Shown: positions 10,337-17,513 of the stretch, in pieces
How the letters are laid out: the number at the start of each line of letters is the position of its first letter
Position numbering within the stretch: the first letter of the stretch is position 1
Origin: Sinosporangium siamense
GTDB taxonomy: Bacteria > Actinomycetota > Actinomycetes > Streptosporangiales > Streptosporangiaceae
Assembly: GCF_016863435.1 (NCBI RefSeq)
Contig: NZ_BOOW01000023.1
Span: forward strand, 62,001 to 126,000
Reading direction: 5' to 3'
Length of the DNA stretch: 64,000 bases
Translations under genes and position numbers: made by a program
The notes under the pieces: generated by a model
Seen by the model: only the letters and a program-made list of their open reading frames with translations
The model's database searches: none
Told to the model about the DNA's origin: nothing

Positions 10337-10686
10337 GCCCGAAGCGTGGAGACCGAGTTACGGTGCCGCCACCGGATGACGAAAGGGACATTCGGTTCGC
10401 TACCAGCGATGCGGTCAGAGGCTGGGAAGAGCTGTGCCGTCATGCCCTGGCCAATACGCGCCGGTGCTTCGAGGTGCTGCGGGTCGATCCCCGTTCGCGC
10501 TCCAGTCACGACCGTCAGCATCGCCTACGCGGCGACCTCGCGATTCATCGTCACAATGGCAAGGATTTGGAGCAGTGGGAATTCGAGGTCACGAGTGGCG
10601 GGCGTGTGCGCTATGTCATCGATGACACCATCCGTACCGTCTGGTTGATCTATGCCGCGCCTCGACACCCTAAGGACACCGAATAG
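10333..10686 (+). CDS. Small toxin-like protein of unknown family
   Basis: A 117-residue protein. A central segment (WEELCRHALANTRRCFEVL) is followed by a beta-rich end (LEQWEFEVTSGGRVRYVID and TVWLIYAAPRHPK) that resembles the closing strands of RelE/ParE-fold proteins, where a basic, aromatic-rich sheet carries the active site. The start overlaps the stop of a truncated upstream frame (ATGA). The toxin assignment is inference from fold-like pattern, size and overlap. If correct, its presumed antitoxin has been truncated. Confidence 0.5.
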   Translation: MSPKRGDRVTVPPPDDERDIRFATSDAVRGWEELCRHALANTRRCFEVLRVDPRSRSSHDRQHRLRGDLAIHRHNGKDLEQWEFEVTSGGRVRYVIDDTIRTVWLIYAAPRHPKDTE

Positions 10687-10749
10687 TCGACTACTGATGC
10701 ATGGACCAAGTGTTACCAGTGGTAGTTTCCCCACTATCTGTGGTCGAAC

Positions 10750-11268
10750 CTAATGTGGCTTCGACCGAAACTCAGCCCACAGATCGACCGCCTCCTGGAG
10801 ATCAAGAGCCGCTACGTCCTCACGGGACATGCCGGCCGTGTAGATCAACCGGTCTGCGAGCCAGTCCGGCACCGGCTCTCTGGGAGGCGGTTCGTCGATC
10901 AGAATGTGATCGGCCAGGGCGCCCAGACGCTCGATGACCTGGCCGAGCCGGACAACCTCCGGCCGATCGGTGCTCGCGGCACGAACTCGGGACGTGGCCT
11001 CTGCATACATTTCCGCATCTGCCCGCTCACCAACGGCCCATACTTCGCAGATCTCGATGGATTTGTCCTTGGTGATGCGATAGACGACCCGCCAGGTGTT
11101 GCGGCCGACCACAAGCTTTCGAAAGCCCGTCAGCTCTCCACCGAGTGGATAGCCGGCCTCGGGGTTGTCCAGCAGGAGCATGACCTTTTTGAGCACCTTG
11201 GGGGCCGCGTCAGGGCCGATTCGTCGCAGATCGTCAATCGCCGGCGCCGTGAAGACGACTTCGGACAC
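10750..11268 (-). CDS. RelE/ParE-family toxin with C-terminal extension
   Basis: A 172-residue protein. Residues 1-95 form a RelE/ParE-like domain: VVFTAPAIDDLRRIG, LTGFRKLVVGRNTWRVVYRI and IEICEVWAVGERADAEMY. RelE-type toxins cut mRNA on ribosomes. Residues ~95-172 form an extra helical region (RPEVVRLGQVIERLG, then WLADRLIYTAG) not found in minimal RelE. The GTG start is two bases after the antitoxin stop, the usual antitoxin-first order. A truncated paralogue of this gene lies near 27.8 kb. Confidence 0.8.
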   Translation of the reverse strand: MSEVVFTAPAIDDLRRIGPDAAPKVLKKVMLLLDNPEAGYPLGGELTGFRKLVVGRNTWRVVYRITKDKSIEICEVWAVGERADAEMYAEATSRVRAASTDRPEVVRLGQVIERLGALADHILIDEPPPREPVPDWLADRLIYTAGMSREDVAALDLQEAVDLWAEFRSKPH

Positions 11269-11270
11269 GA

Positions 11271-11579
11271 CTATTCGTCATCCGGAATCGCGGCCAGCGA
11301 CTCACGGGTATGCCCAAAAGCAGAGAGCACGTCATCGAGTGCGAACCGCTCCCCCGTGTCGGTGACGGCCCGCGCGAGCACCAGCGCCAGATCTCGCAGA
11401 TCGGCGGCGGCCTCCTCCAACTCGTTGAGCCGCCGGATGCTCACCACCGCAGCCACGGGTTGATGGCGCCGAGTCACCACCAGGTCGGCCCCTTGCTCCG
11501 CGTCGGCCACCAGACGGGCCACACCGCGCTGGGCCGCCTCGGTAACGCTCAGCTCGGTGGCGTCATGCAGGACAGTCAT
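11271..11579 (-). CDS. Phd/YefM-family antitoxin
   Basis: A 102-residue antitoxin with the Phd/YefM fold: ELSVTEAAQRGVARL, then DLVVTRRHQPVAAVVSIRRL, for DNA binding and dimerisation, followed by a helical tail that would wrap the toxin (DDVLSAFGHTRESLA). It represses its own operon and neutralises the RelE-like toxin just downstream. A second copy with a nearly identical core is at 27826-28116. The AT-containing region just upstream (TGTCAACTGTATAGG on the plus strand) is the likely operator. Confidence 0.85.
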   Translation of the reverse strand: MTVLHDATELSVTEAAQRGVARLVADAEQGADLVVTRRHQPVAAVVSIRRLNELEEAAADLRDLALVLARAVTDTGERFALDDVLSAFGHTRESLAAIPDDE

Positions 11580-11704
11580 ATGTCAACTGTATAGGAAACT
11601 GTGCAAAAAACAGCCCGGCAAAGTTGCCTGGATCGTTTGATCATCTCGACCCGGGGCGGGCACCGCGCTGATGCGGGCTTTGCCGTACCCCTTCCTGGAG
11701 GCGA

Positions 11705-12342
11705 TCAGCTTTTCGTTTCGTGGAGGGTGGTTGCGCGGGTGAGGAAGAGGGCTCGTTCTTGGTCGTTGCGGGTGAGGGTGGCGGCGTGTTCGAATGCCTC
11801 GCGGGCTTCGGTGAGACGGCCCAGTTTCGCGAGTAGATCGCCTCGTACGGCAGGCAGCTGCGGATATGTCGTGAGTGCGGGCTCGGTGACAAGCTTGTCC
11901 ACGATCTCCAGGCCCTTCGCGGGGCCGTACGCCATGCCCACCGCGACCGCGCGGTTCAACTCCACGACGGGAGAAGGGGCGACGTGGGCGAGCACCCGGT
12001 AAAGTGCGGCCATCCGGGCCCAGTCCGTGTTCTCGGCGGACAACGCGCGGGCGTGGCAGGCGGCGATGGCGGCTTGCAAGCCGTATGGGCCGAGGGCTCG
12101 TATCGGGTCCTGCGACGCAGCAGGTCGACCGCTCGATGCTTGGCGGTGAGCATGAGCCATGCGCCGGGGTTGTCGGGCACACCCGATTTGGGCCATTGCT
12201 CCAGCGCGATGACCAGCGCATCCTGCGCGAGTTCCTCTGCGAGGCCGACATCGTGCACCATCCGGGCAAGTCCGGAGATCACCCGGGCGGACTCGATCCG
12301 CCACACCGCCTCGACCACACGATGAGGATCGCCAACCGTCAT
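11705..12342 (-). pseudogene. ECF42-type sigma factor gene with internal deletion and frameshift
   Basis: The ATG at 12342 opens normal ECF sigma region 2 (LARMVHDVGLAEELAQDAL, IALEQWPKSGVPDNPGAWL, KHRAVDLLRR). Near 12090-12115 the sequence jumps, one frame over, to the C-terminal TPR-like half of an ECF42 factor (LGPYGLQAAIAACHARA, VVELNRAVAVGMAYGPA, LPAVRGDLLAKLGRLTEA). Region 4 and roughly 170 residues are missing and the two halves are out of frame, so no functional factor can be made. The YCII and DUF998 genes just upstream are its usual operon partners and look intact. Confidence 0.85.
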
Positions 12343-12414
12343 GTTCACCGATCCAAGCACTTTCCGCGGCCCGCCCGGGGGGTTGGTACGGCGGAGCCGC
12401 GGATCATGGACTGG

Positions 12415-12786
12415 TCACGCCGAAGCGAAATCCTCAGGACCGAAGACACGGAGAATGTCGGCCTCGCCCTCCCAGCCCTCCCAGTGGTCTCGGTGGATCT
12501 TCAGGAAGCGGGAGGTCCACTCGACCGCCTCCTCCTTCGACCTGACCTGATAGAGGGCGTAGCTGATCAGCTCCTTGGCCTCGGCGAACGGGCCGTCCGT
12601 GACGCTCAGCTTCCCTCCCGTGAGCGCGACCCGCGCACCCTCGGCACTCGCGGCCAACCCGGCGTTGTCGAGCATGGCACCGGCCTTGGTGGCCTCCTCC
12701 CCCAATGCGGCGATGGCCTCCATCAACTCGGTCGGCGGCGGGGTGGCGGGCTGGTTGGCGACCTTAAGAAGGACGACGTAACGCAT
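12415..12786 (-). CDS. YCII/DGPF-domain protein, ECF42 partner
   Basis: A 123-residue single-domain protein of the YCII-related (DGPF) family. The name-giving motif is VTDGPFAEAKELI (DGPF 64-67), and the C-terminus is WEGEADILRVFGPEDF. DGPF proteins are almost always encoded beside ECF42 sigma factors and are their main known regulon members; the biochemical function is unsettled. The ATG at 12786 is preceded on the minus strand by AGGAGAAG. It lies between DUF998 (upstream) and the broken sigma gene (downstream). Confidence 0.88.
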   Translation of the reverse strand: MRYVVLLKVANQPATPPPTELMEAIAALGEEATKAGAMLDNAGLAASAEGARVALTGGKLSVTDGPFAEAKELISYALYQVRSKEEAVEWTSRFLKIHRDHWEGWEGEADILRVFGPEDFASA

Positions 12787-12833
12787 GGTGCTTCTCCTGG
12801 GTTGCGGTCGTGGAATGGCGTGGTCGGGCAGGT

Positions 12834-13508
12834 CTAGCGGGTCTCGGGGGCGACGTGCTGAAAGAGGTGGAGCGACAGGGCGGAGAGCCAGGTCCAGGCG
12901 ATCACGACTCCGGCGACGAAGAGGAGAGTGCCCCAGGCCGCGCCGGCACCGATCGCGACGGCGACGAAGCCCGCCAGGAACAGCCCTCCGGCGAGCCGGG
13001 AGTAGACAGCCCATCCCGTACGGCCCGCCGCCGCGAACCTGTGGGCGACGACGAAGCAGGCCGCGATCAGGCAGAGAAACCCTACGACGCCGAAGTGGAG
13101 CATCCCATGCCAACTGACCGCTCCTGGGCCCTCAGGTGTACCCGCAGGAAAGCCCATCGCCGGGTCGGCTCGGAAGACACCCGCGCCGACCAGGCTCACG
13201 CCGTACACACCGACGAGCCGGGGTGCCCATGTCGTGCCGCGTCCCGGGGTGAGGGCCCGGCGCAGGCCCGCCGCGCAGGCGAGGGTCGTCAGCGCGGCGG
13301 CCAGGAAGTTGGCGATCTGGATCCAGCCGAGGTCGCCGTTGGCGAGCAGGCTCCAGGCGTGGCGGGAGAGGTCGAAACCCTCCCGGGTCAGCGCTTGGGC
13401 GAGGGACACCGCGATGTACAGCGGTCCGGCGATGACTCCGTAACCGAGCAGTGACCTGGTCACGCTTATCCGTGGGTCACAGGTCGTCTTCGTCGTCTGC
13501 GGGGTCAT
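12834..13508 (-). CDS. DUF998 membrane protein
   Basis: A 224-residue protein with six hydrophobic segments: GYGVIAGPLYIAVSLAQAL, LGWIQIANFLAAAL, VGVYGVSLVGAGVF, FGVVGFLCLIAACFVVAH, and two at the C-terminus. The DUF998 pattern includes FDLSRHAWSLLANGDLGW after helix 1. The ATG at 13508 follows GGAGAAGG. It heads a three-gene minus-strand operon (DUF998, YCII, ECF42 remnant) with an ECF42-like promoter 54 bases upstream. Function unknown; no damage visible. Confidence 0.82.
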   Translation of the reverse strand: MTPQTTKTTCDPRISVTRSLLGYGVIAGPLYIAVSLAQALTREGFDLSRHAWSLLANGDLGWIQIANFLAAALTTLACAAGLRRALTPGRGTTWAPRLVGVYGVSLVGAGVFRADPAMGFPAGTPEGPGAVSWHGMLHFGVVGFLCLIAACFVVAHRFAAAGRTGWAVYSRLAGGLFLAGFVAVAIGAGAAWGTLLFVAGVVIAWTWLSALSLHLFQHVAPETR

Positions 13509-13561
13509 GGCCTTCTCCTCGTGAGTCCGGGGCTGGGGTCGTCTCGGCCCTTTGACTACGC

Positions 13562-13588
13562 TTCGAATGGGATCACGCTGTTTCGACA
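13562..13588 (-). promoter_or_regulatory. Putative ECF42-type promoter
   Basis: On the minus strand: TGTCGAA (13588-13582), exactly 16 bases, then CGAA (13565-13562). This matches the ECF42 consensus as I recall it (TGTCGA-type -35, CGA-A/T -10). It sits 54 bases before the DUF998 start, heading the operon that contains the broken ECF42 gene. Confidence 0.6.
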
Positions 13589-13820
13589 GATCGGCCGGAA
13601 CTTTTTCAAGATTCTTTAGGACCGGTGTTTCCGCAGTTCAGCACCGATGGCGGCGGGTTTCATGTCCTACCGCCATGCGGAGACAGCGCGGTTCGCAGGA
13701 CGGGCGCGGCGGCGGTGCGGCAAGTCGTGCACCGAGCCGGAAGGGCTTCCCTGCGCCACCGATCAGACGACCGGGCAGTAGGGCGATGACGCGGACGAGG
13801 GCGCGGTGCACACCGGAAGG
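13589..13820. other. Intergenic interval, no gene seen
   Basis: Between the divergent DUF998 and DUF2089 transcription units (13509-13880, 372 bases in all) I see the ECF42-like promoter, the AT-rich repeats at 13821-13859 and no coding sequence with start signals. Confidence 0.5.
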
Positions 13821-13859
13821 TTCAAGAAAATTAAGATCAACTTCTTGAAAATTAAGGAT
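13821..13859 (+). repeat. AT-rich direct repeat upstream of the DUF2089 gene
   Basis: TTCAAGAAAATTAAGAT (13821-13837) and TTCTTGAAAATTAAGGAT (13842-13859) share GAAAATTAAG with a 20-21 base period, about two helical turns. They lie 20 bases before the DUF2089 start, where an operator or promoter would be expected. Confidence 0.55.
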
Positions 13860-13880
13860 GTATCGGGTATAACTTTAGAC

Positions 13881-14255
13881 ATGGCAGAGCAGGCGATGGA
13901 CTGGCAGGAACTCACGAACCTCACCCAGGGCCGGCCGTTCCTCGTCGAGCGAGTGCGGCTGGAAGGCGGCGTCGCGATCGAGGGCGAGTTCGAGCTCCCG
14001 CAACTGGCTCAGCTCAGCGTCGAGGACCAGATCTTCGTGACGGCGTTCGTGCGGAGCCACGGCTCCATCAAGGAGATGGAGCGCGTCTTCGGGGTGAGCT
14101 ACCCGACGATCAAAGCCCGGCTGAAGCGGATCGCGCAGGCACTCGACTTCGTCGAGACCGACCCGGCGCCCTCAAGCGCCGACGTCGTCGACCGGCTGCG
14201 CCGCGGCGAGATCACCGCGCAGCAGGCACTGGCCGAACTGGAGGGCCGCACATGA
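13881..14255 (+). CDS. DUF2089 family protein (putative HTH regulator)
   Basis: A 124-residue protein. The centre (DQIFVTAFVRSHGSIKEMER then VFGVSYPTIKARLKRIAQAL) is a helix-turn-helix of the DUF2089 family. The end (ADVVDRLRRGEITAQQALAEL) resembles the SHOCT-like oligomerisation motif found again in the third gene of the operon. I chose ATG 13881 because the upstream ATG at 13806 would place the AT-rich repeats inside the gene. The stop overlaps the next start (ATGA). It probably regulates its own operon. Confidence 0.8.
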   Translation: MAEQAMDWQELTNLTQGRPFLVERVRLEGGVAIEGEFELPQLAQLSVEDQIFVTAFVRSHGSIKEMERVFGVSYPTIKARLKRIAQALDFVETDPAPSSADVVDRLRRGEITAQQALAELEGRT

Positions 14256-14500
14256 TGCCCTGGCTGGTGACCGTCCGGGTCAAACGCGCGGGCCGCCGTA
14301 CCATCCGCGTCTGGGTCCCGGTGCTCGTGCTCTTACCGCTGCTGGTCCTGGCCGCTCTGGCGGGGGTTGTGGCCTGCATGGTCTACCGCATCAGTGTGGT
14401 GCGGGCGCTGGGCGCCGCGGGGGGCGTGGTGTCCGCGTTGCCCGGCACCCGGTTCGACATGGAGTACGGCCGCACGGGCGTGCTCGTGGCAATCCGATAG
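14252..14500 (+). CDS. Small single-pass membrane protein
   Basis: An 82-residue protein with a basic N-terminus (VRVKRAGRRTIRVW), one long hydrophobic helix (~22-46) and an outside-facing C-terminus. The start ATG overlaps the DUF2089 stop (ATGA), so it is translationally coupled. Its place between a DUF2089 regulator and a SHOCT-like protein suggests a membrane anchor or sensor for that pair. No named family recognised. Confidence 0.7.
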   Translation: MMPWLVTVRVKRAGRRTIRVWVPVLVLLPLLVLAALAGVVACMVYRISVVRALGAAGGVVSALPGTRFDMEYGRTGVLVAIR

Positions 14501-14511
14501 GAGAGGGTGGA

Positions 14512-14922
14512 ATGAACGAACAGCGCAAGGACGTCCTCGGCATGCTGGCCGAGGGCAAGATCACCGCGGAGGAGGCCGAGCGGCTCCTCGCCGCGCTGGA
14601 GCAGGAGCGGACGCCGGCTGCGGCGGGTCCCGGCACCCGGCCGAAGTATCTGCGGATCATGGTGCACACCGTTGAGGAGGGCGAGCCGGGGCGGATCGAC
14701 GTGCGGGTGCCGCTGCAGCTGCTGCGGGCAGGTGTGCAGCTGGCGGCGCTGATCCCGCCGCAGGCGCTGGGCCAGGCGAACGCCGAGCTGAGCAAGTCGG
14801 GCGTGCCGTTCGACCTGACGCAGCTGAAGCCCGAGCATCTTGAGGCGCTGGTGGAGCACCTCGACGAGGTGACCGTGGAGGTCGATCAGCCCGATGCGAA
14901 GATACGTGTCTTCTGCGAGTAG
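14512..14922 (+). CDS. SHOCT-like domain protein (LiaX/YvlB N-terminus type)
   Basis: A 136-residue protein. Residues 1-30 (RKDVLGMLAEGKITAEEAER) form the SHOCT-like motif found at the N-terminus of YvlB/LiaX-type envelope-stress proteins. The rest is a beta-rich domain (YLRIMVHTVEEGEPGRIDVR, then a PLQLLRAGVQLAALIPPQAL helix). The ATG follows GGAGAGGGTGG, 11 bases after the membrane-protein gene, and closes a three-gene operon. In Firmicutes related proteins work in envelope stress responses; a similar role here is inference. Confidence 0.75.
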   Translation: MNEQRKDVLGMLAEGKITAEEAERLLAALEQERTPAAAGPGTRPKYLRIMVHTVEEGEPGRIDVRVPLQLLRAGVQLAALIPPQALGQANAELSKSGVPFDLTQLKPEHLEALVEHLDEVTVEVDQPDAKIRVFCE

Positions 14923-14949
14923 GCGCCGTCCGGTCGGACGGGCCCCCGA

Positions 14950-14969
14950 GAGGGTGCTGCAACACCCTC
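14950..14969 (+). terminator. Probable terminator of the DUF2089 operon
   Basis: GAGGGTG (14950-14956) pairs with CACCCTC (14963-14969), six-base loop, 28 bases after the stop codon. No U tract. Confidence 0.5.
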
Positions 14970-15645
14970 CCGAGGCCGCGCCCGCTACAGCAGAGCACGG
15001 TTGAACTGCCAACCTGAAGCCTAGCCGGTAGCCCATGGGCCACTCGGACGAGTGGCCGCGTGAGCCCGCCGGAGATTCGATCGCCGGGCTTCGCCGGCCA
15101 CGTGCCGCCGCCCTGACGGCAGCCATCCCCCTGCTCAAGAAGCAGGATCCGGCAGAGGCCCGGCAGACCGTCATCGCTGCCATCCCCGCAGCCACCCGGA
15201 CCTGCCCCGGCATGGCCAGCCGAAGCCTCAGCCACCCGGAGCGGTCCCGGCATGGCCAGTCGACCCCCTCGACTCCGCTTGAGGGGTGGTCGCGGCGCCT
15301 CCCCGAACCCCAGCGTGGCGACCGTCGGCAAGGATGTCGACCTACTACTCATCGTGCCCAGGGCCGACCGGCGGTCTGCACATGCCCCGCCGGCTGCTTC
15401 CCGCCGCGTTGCAGGGGCGTCACCGAGGGCGGCGGGCAACGCCTGCGCCCGACCCTGATGACCGCGGTCGCCACCATCATTGCCGGCGGCAACAGCCCGA
15501 CGTAAGAGCGTTTGGCGATGGCGCATGCCACGAACGGCCCGGCACTTGCGGCCTCGATCGGGGCTGCGAACCGACCCCCTCCCGCTCATGGAAGCCCGCG
15601 AGCAGAGCCTCACAAGATCAAACACCGTAGGTAAGGAGATTCATA
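14970..15645. other. Apparently non-coding or decayed interval
   Basis: No gene with credible start and coding pattern is seen. A segment around 15440-15505 encodes, on the plus strand, RLRPTLMTAVATIIAG, which recalls a conserved stretch of RND efflux pumps but is followed by a stop. It could be a relic, or chance. A short repeat (CCGGCATGGCCAGCCGA / CCGGCATGGCCAGTCGA) occurs at about 15207 and 15249. Confidence 0.35.
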
Positions 15646-16875
15646 ATGGGAACCGGCGACAGCGGCTTCTCCGCAAGAGGGCTGCGCAGAGTGCGTGAGG
15701 TGCTGACACGGCATGTCGAGTCCGGGAAGATTCCCGGGCTTGTCGCTCTGATCGGCCGGGGCGGTCAGACACACGTCGAAGCGATCGGGACGATGCGACA
15801 CGACGGGGGCGCGCCGATGCGCCGGGACACGATCTTCCGGATGGCCTCCACGTCCAAGCCGGTCTCGATCGCGGCCGCGATGGTCCTGCTGGACGAGTGC
15901 CGACTGCGGCTGGACGATCCGGTGGAGCCGTGGCTGCCCGAACTGGCCGACCGGCGGGTGCTGAAGCGGGTCGACGGCCCACTGGACGACACCGAGCCGG
16001 CGCGACGGCCGATCATCGTACGGGACCTGCTGACCTCCAAGTTCGGGCTAGGCATGGATATGACGGCGCTCGGCACTCCAATCATGAACGCGGTTTTCGA
16101 GCAGGGGCTCACGCCCAATCTTCCCGAACCGATGCCCGAGCCGGACGAGTGGATGCGCCGTCTCGGCACGCTTCCGCTGATGCACCACCCCGGAGAGCAT
16201 TGGCAGTACCACATCAGCAGCGACCTACTCGGCGTGCTCGTCGCCAGGGTCACGGGCCAGTCGTTCGAGGCGTTCCTGCGCGAACGCATCTTCGACCCGC
16301 TGGGCATGAAGGACACCGGTTTCCACGTGCCCGAAGGCCAGATCGACCGGCTGCCGCCCCTCTACGCCCCCGACCCGCAGACCGGCGAGTTCATCCTGGG
16401 GGACGACCCCAGGACGGGACGCCACAGCAGGCCCCCGGCGTTCCAGGGCGGCGGCGGTGGACTGAACTCCACCGTCGACGACTACCACGCCTACTTCCGG
16501 ATGCTGCTGAATCACGGGATGCACCGGGGCGAACGGATCCTCTCCCGGCCCGCCGTGGAGCTGATGACCACCAACCGCATGACGCCCGAGGAGACAGCCG
16601 CCCGCATCACCCTGGCCGGCAGATTCGTCCACGTGTCGTACGGCCAAGGGCAGCACGGCGGCTGGGGCTTCGGGATGGCGGTGCGCGCCTACCGCGGCGA
16701 CTACGCGCCCATCGGCCAGTTCGGCTGGGACGGCGGAGCCGGCACCTCGACCTACGCCGACCCGGAGAACCAGCTCGTCGGAATGGTGCTCACCCAGGTT
16801 GGGATGACCACCCCGGATTCGGCACGGGTGATCCACGACTTCTGGACCACCCTCTACCAGGCGATCGACGACTGA
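15646..16875 (+). CDS. Serine hydrolase of the beta-lactamase/esterase family
   Basis: A 409-residue protein without signal peptide. The catalytic SxxK is in MASTSKP (Ser68, Lys71). The second motif region is HWQYHISSDLLGVLVARVTG (~185-205): Tyr is present but the usual YxN asparagine is replaced, as in many family VIII esterases. The third motif area is GWGFGM and FGWDGGAGTSTY (~365). The substrate could be an ester, a peptide or a beta-lactam-like compound; no neighbour points to one. The ATG follows AAGGAG. Length is normal for the family. Confidence 0.88.
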   Translation: MGTGDSGFSARGLRRVREVLTRHVESGKIPGLVALIGRGGQTHVEAIGTMRHDGGAPMRRDTIFRMASTSKPVSIAAAMVLLDECRLRLDDPVEPWLPELADRRVLKRVDGPLDDTEPARRPIIVRDLLTSKFGLGMDMTALGTPIMNAVFEQGLTPNLPEPMPEPDEWMRRLGTLPLMHHPGEHWQYHISSDLLGVLVARVTGQSFEAFLRERIFDPLGMKDTGFHVPEGQIDRLPPLYAPDPQTGEFILGDDPRTGRHSRPPAFQGGGGGLNSTVDDYHAYFRMLLNHGMHRGERILSRPAVELMTTNRMTPEETAARITLAGRFVHVSYGQGQHGGWGFGMAVRAYRGDYAPIGQFGWDGGAGTSTYADPENQLVGMVLTQVGMTTPDSARVIHDFWTTLYQAIDD

Positions 16876-16905
16876 CCCCGATGGGGTTGGGCTCAGCCCT
16901 ATGTA

Positions 16906-17037
16906 CCGCCGCCTGAGGTGAGGTCCCCTCAGGCGCGGCCCCGGCCTCACGCCCGGTAGCCCCGGCGCGGGGCGGGGCTTGGCTCTGGCTACCCACCGCC
17001 TGAGGGTGAGGTCCCCTCGGGCGGCCCTGGCCTCGCA
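16906..17037 (+). repeat. Imperfect direct repeat, about 43 bp, two copies
   Basis: Copies at 16906-16950 and 16995-17037 share ACCGCCTGAG, GTGAGGTCCCCTC and the GGCCCCGGCCTC-like tail. Each contains an internal inverted repeat (CGCCTGAGG...CCTCAGGCG in the first), so each could form a hairpin. Confidence 0.6.
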
Positions 17038-17127
17038 CCTGTGAAATCGGGCGGGTTGGATTTCGGTGATTGCCACGGGGATCCATCCCCTGTCCACCGA
17101 CACATCGGTGCGCGGTGACTCCCGACC

Positions 17128-17214
17128 GGTCTGGGTACGGTGACCCGGCGCGGGGCCACGTCACGCGGGCTTTGCCGTACCGCCTTCATGGGGTCTGGGT
17201 ACGGTGACCCGGCG
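17128..17214 (+). repeat. Exact 23-bp direct repeat flanking a dispersed 17-mer
   Basis: The same 23 bases, starting GGTCTGGGTACGG and ending TGACCCGGCG, occur at 17128-17150 and 17192-17214. Between them (17165-17181) lies GCGGGCTTTGCCGTACC, which also occurs exactly at 11673-11689 and in variant form at three other intergenic places. Confidence 0.65.
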
Positions 17215-17473
17215 GTAACGGGCAGCTGAGGTCACGCCGTCTTGGCCCCTTAGCCCCTTGCCCCCTGCCAACCAGGTCAGGGCGTGGCATATCCGAAAAG
17301 TCGGGTAACGGTACGACTTCAGATGCGTTGTCCTTGGGGATCATTCGTTAGTCTTGATCTTCACATTTACCGCACATGAGGATTTTTCAGGACTTCGGCG
17401 ATGGCGACGGCGAGTAGCTGAGCTTTTCCGCAGTTCAGCCCCCTTCCGCCCCCGAAAGTTCCCCTTTCCTCAG

Positions 17474-17493
17474 ACCGTCCAGCTCAGGACGGT
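17474..17493 (+). other. Leader hairpin before the subtilase gene
   Basis: ACCGTCC (17474-17480) pairs with GGACGGT (17487-17493) about 12 bases before the GGAGGA ribosome binding site. It could modulate translation or mRNA stability. No known riboswitch class recognised. Confidence 0.4.
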
Positions 17494-17513
17494 TTGCTCC
17501 CCTCGGAGGACCA

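Larger units (their letters stand above)
16876..17513. other. Repeat-rich non-coding interval upstream of the subtilase gene
   Basis: No gene seen. It holds two pairs of direct repeats and a copy of a dispersed 17-mer (listed separately), then a lower-GC stretch (17290-17390) that probably contains the subtilase promoter, and a 5'-leader hairpin. Confidence 0.5.

Noticed and set aside
15440-15505. A possible RND efflux pump relic (RLRPTLMTAVATIIAG)
   Set aside because: Only about 15 residues match, with no flanking homology in any frame; kept as a remark rather than a gene call.
14383-15625. Long minus-strand frames across 14.4-15.6 kb
   Set aside because: They run antisense to the SHOCT-like operon and into a non-coding interval, with no start signal or recognisable domain.
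17281-17513. A riboswitch upstream of the secreted protease
   Set aside because: Only a simple hairpin is visible; no conserved core of a known class such as ydaO could be recognised.
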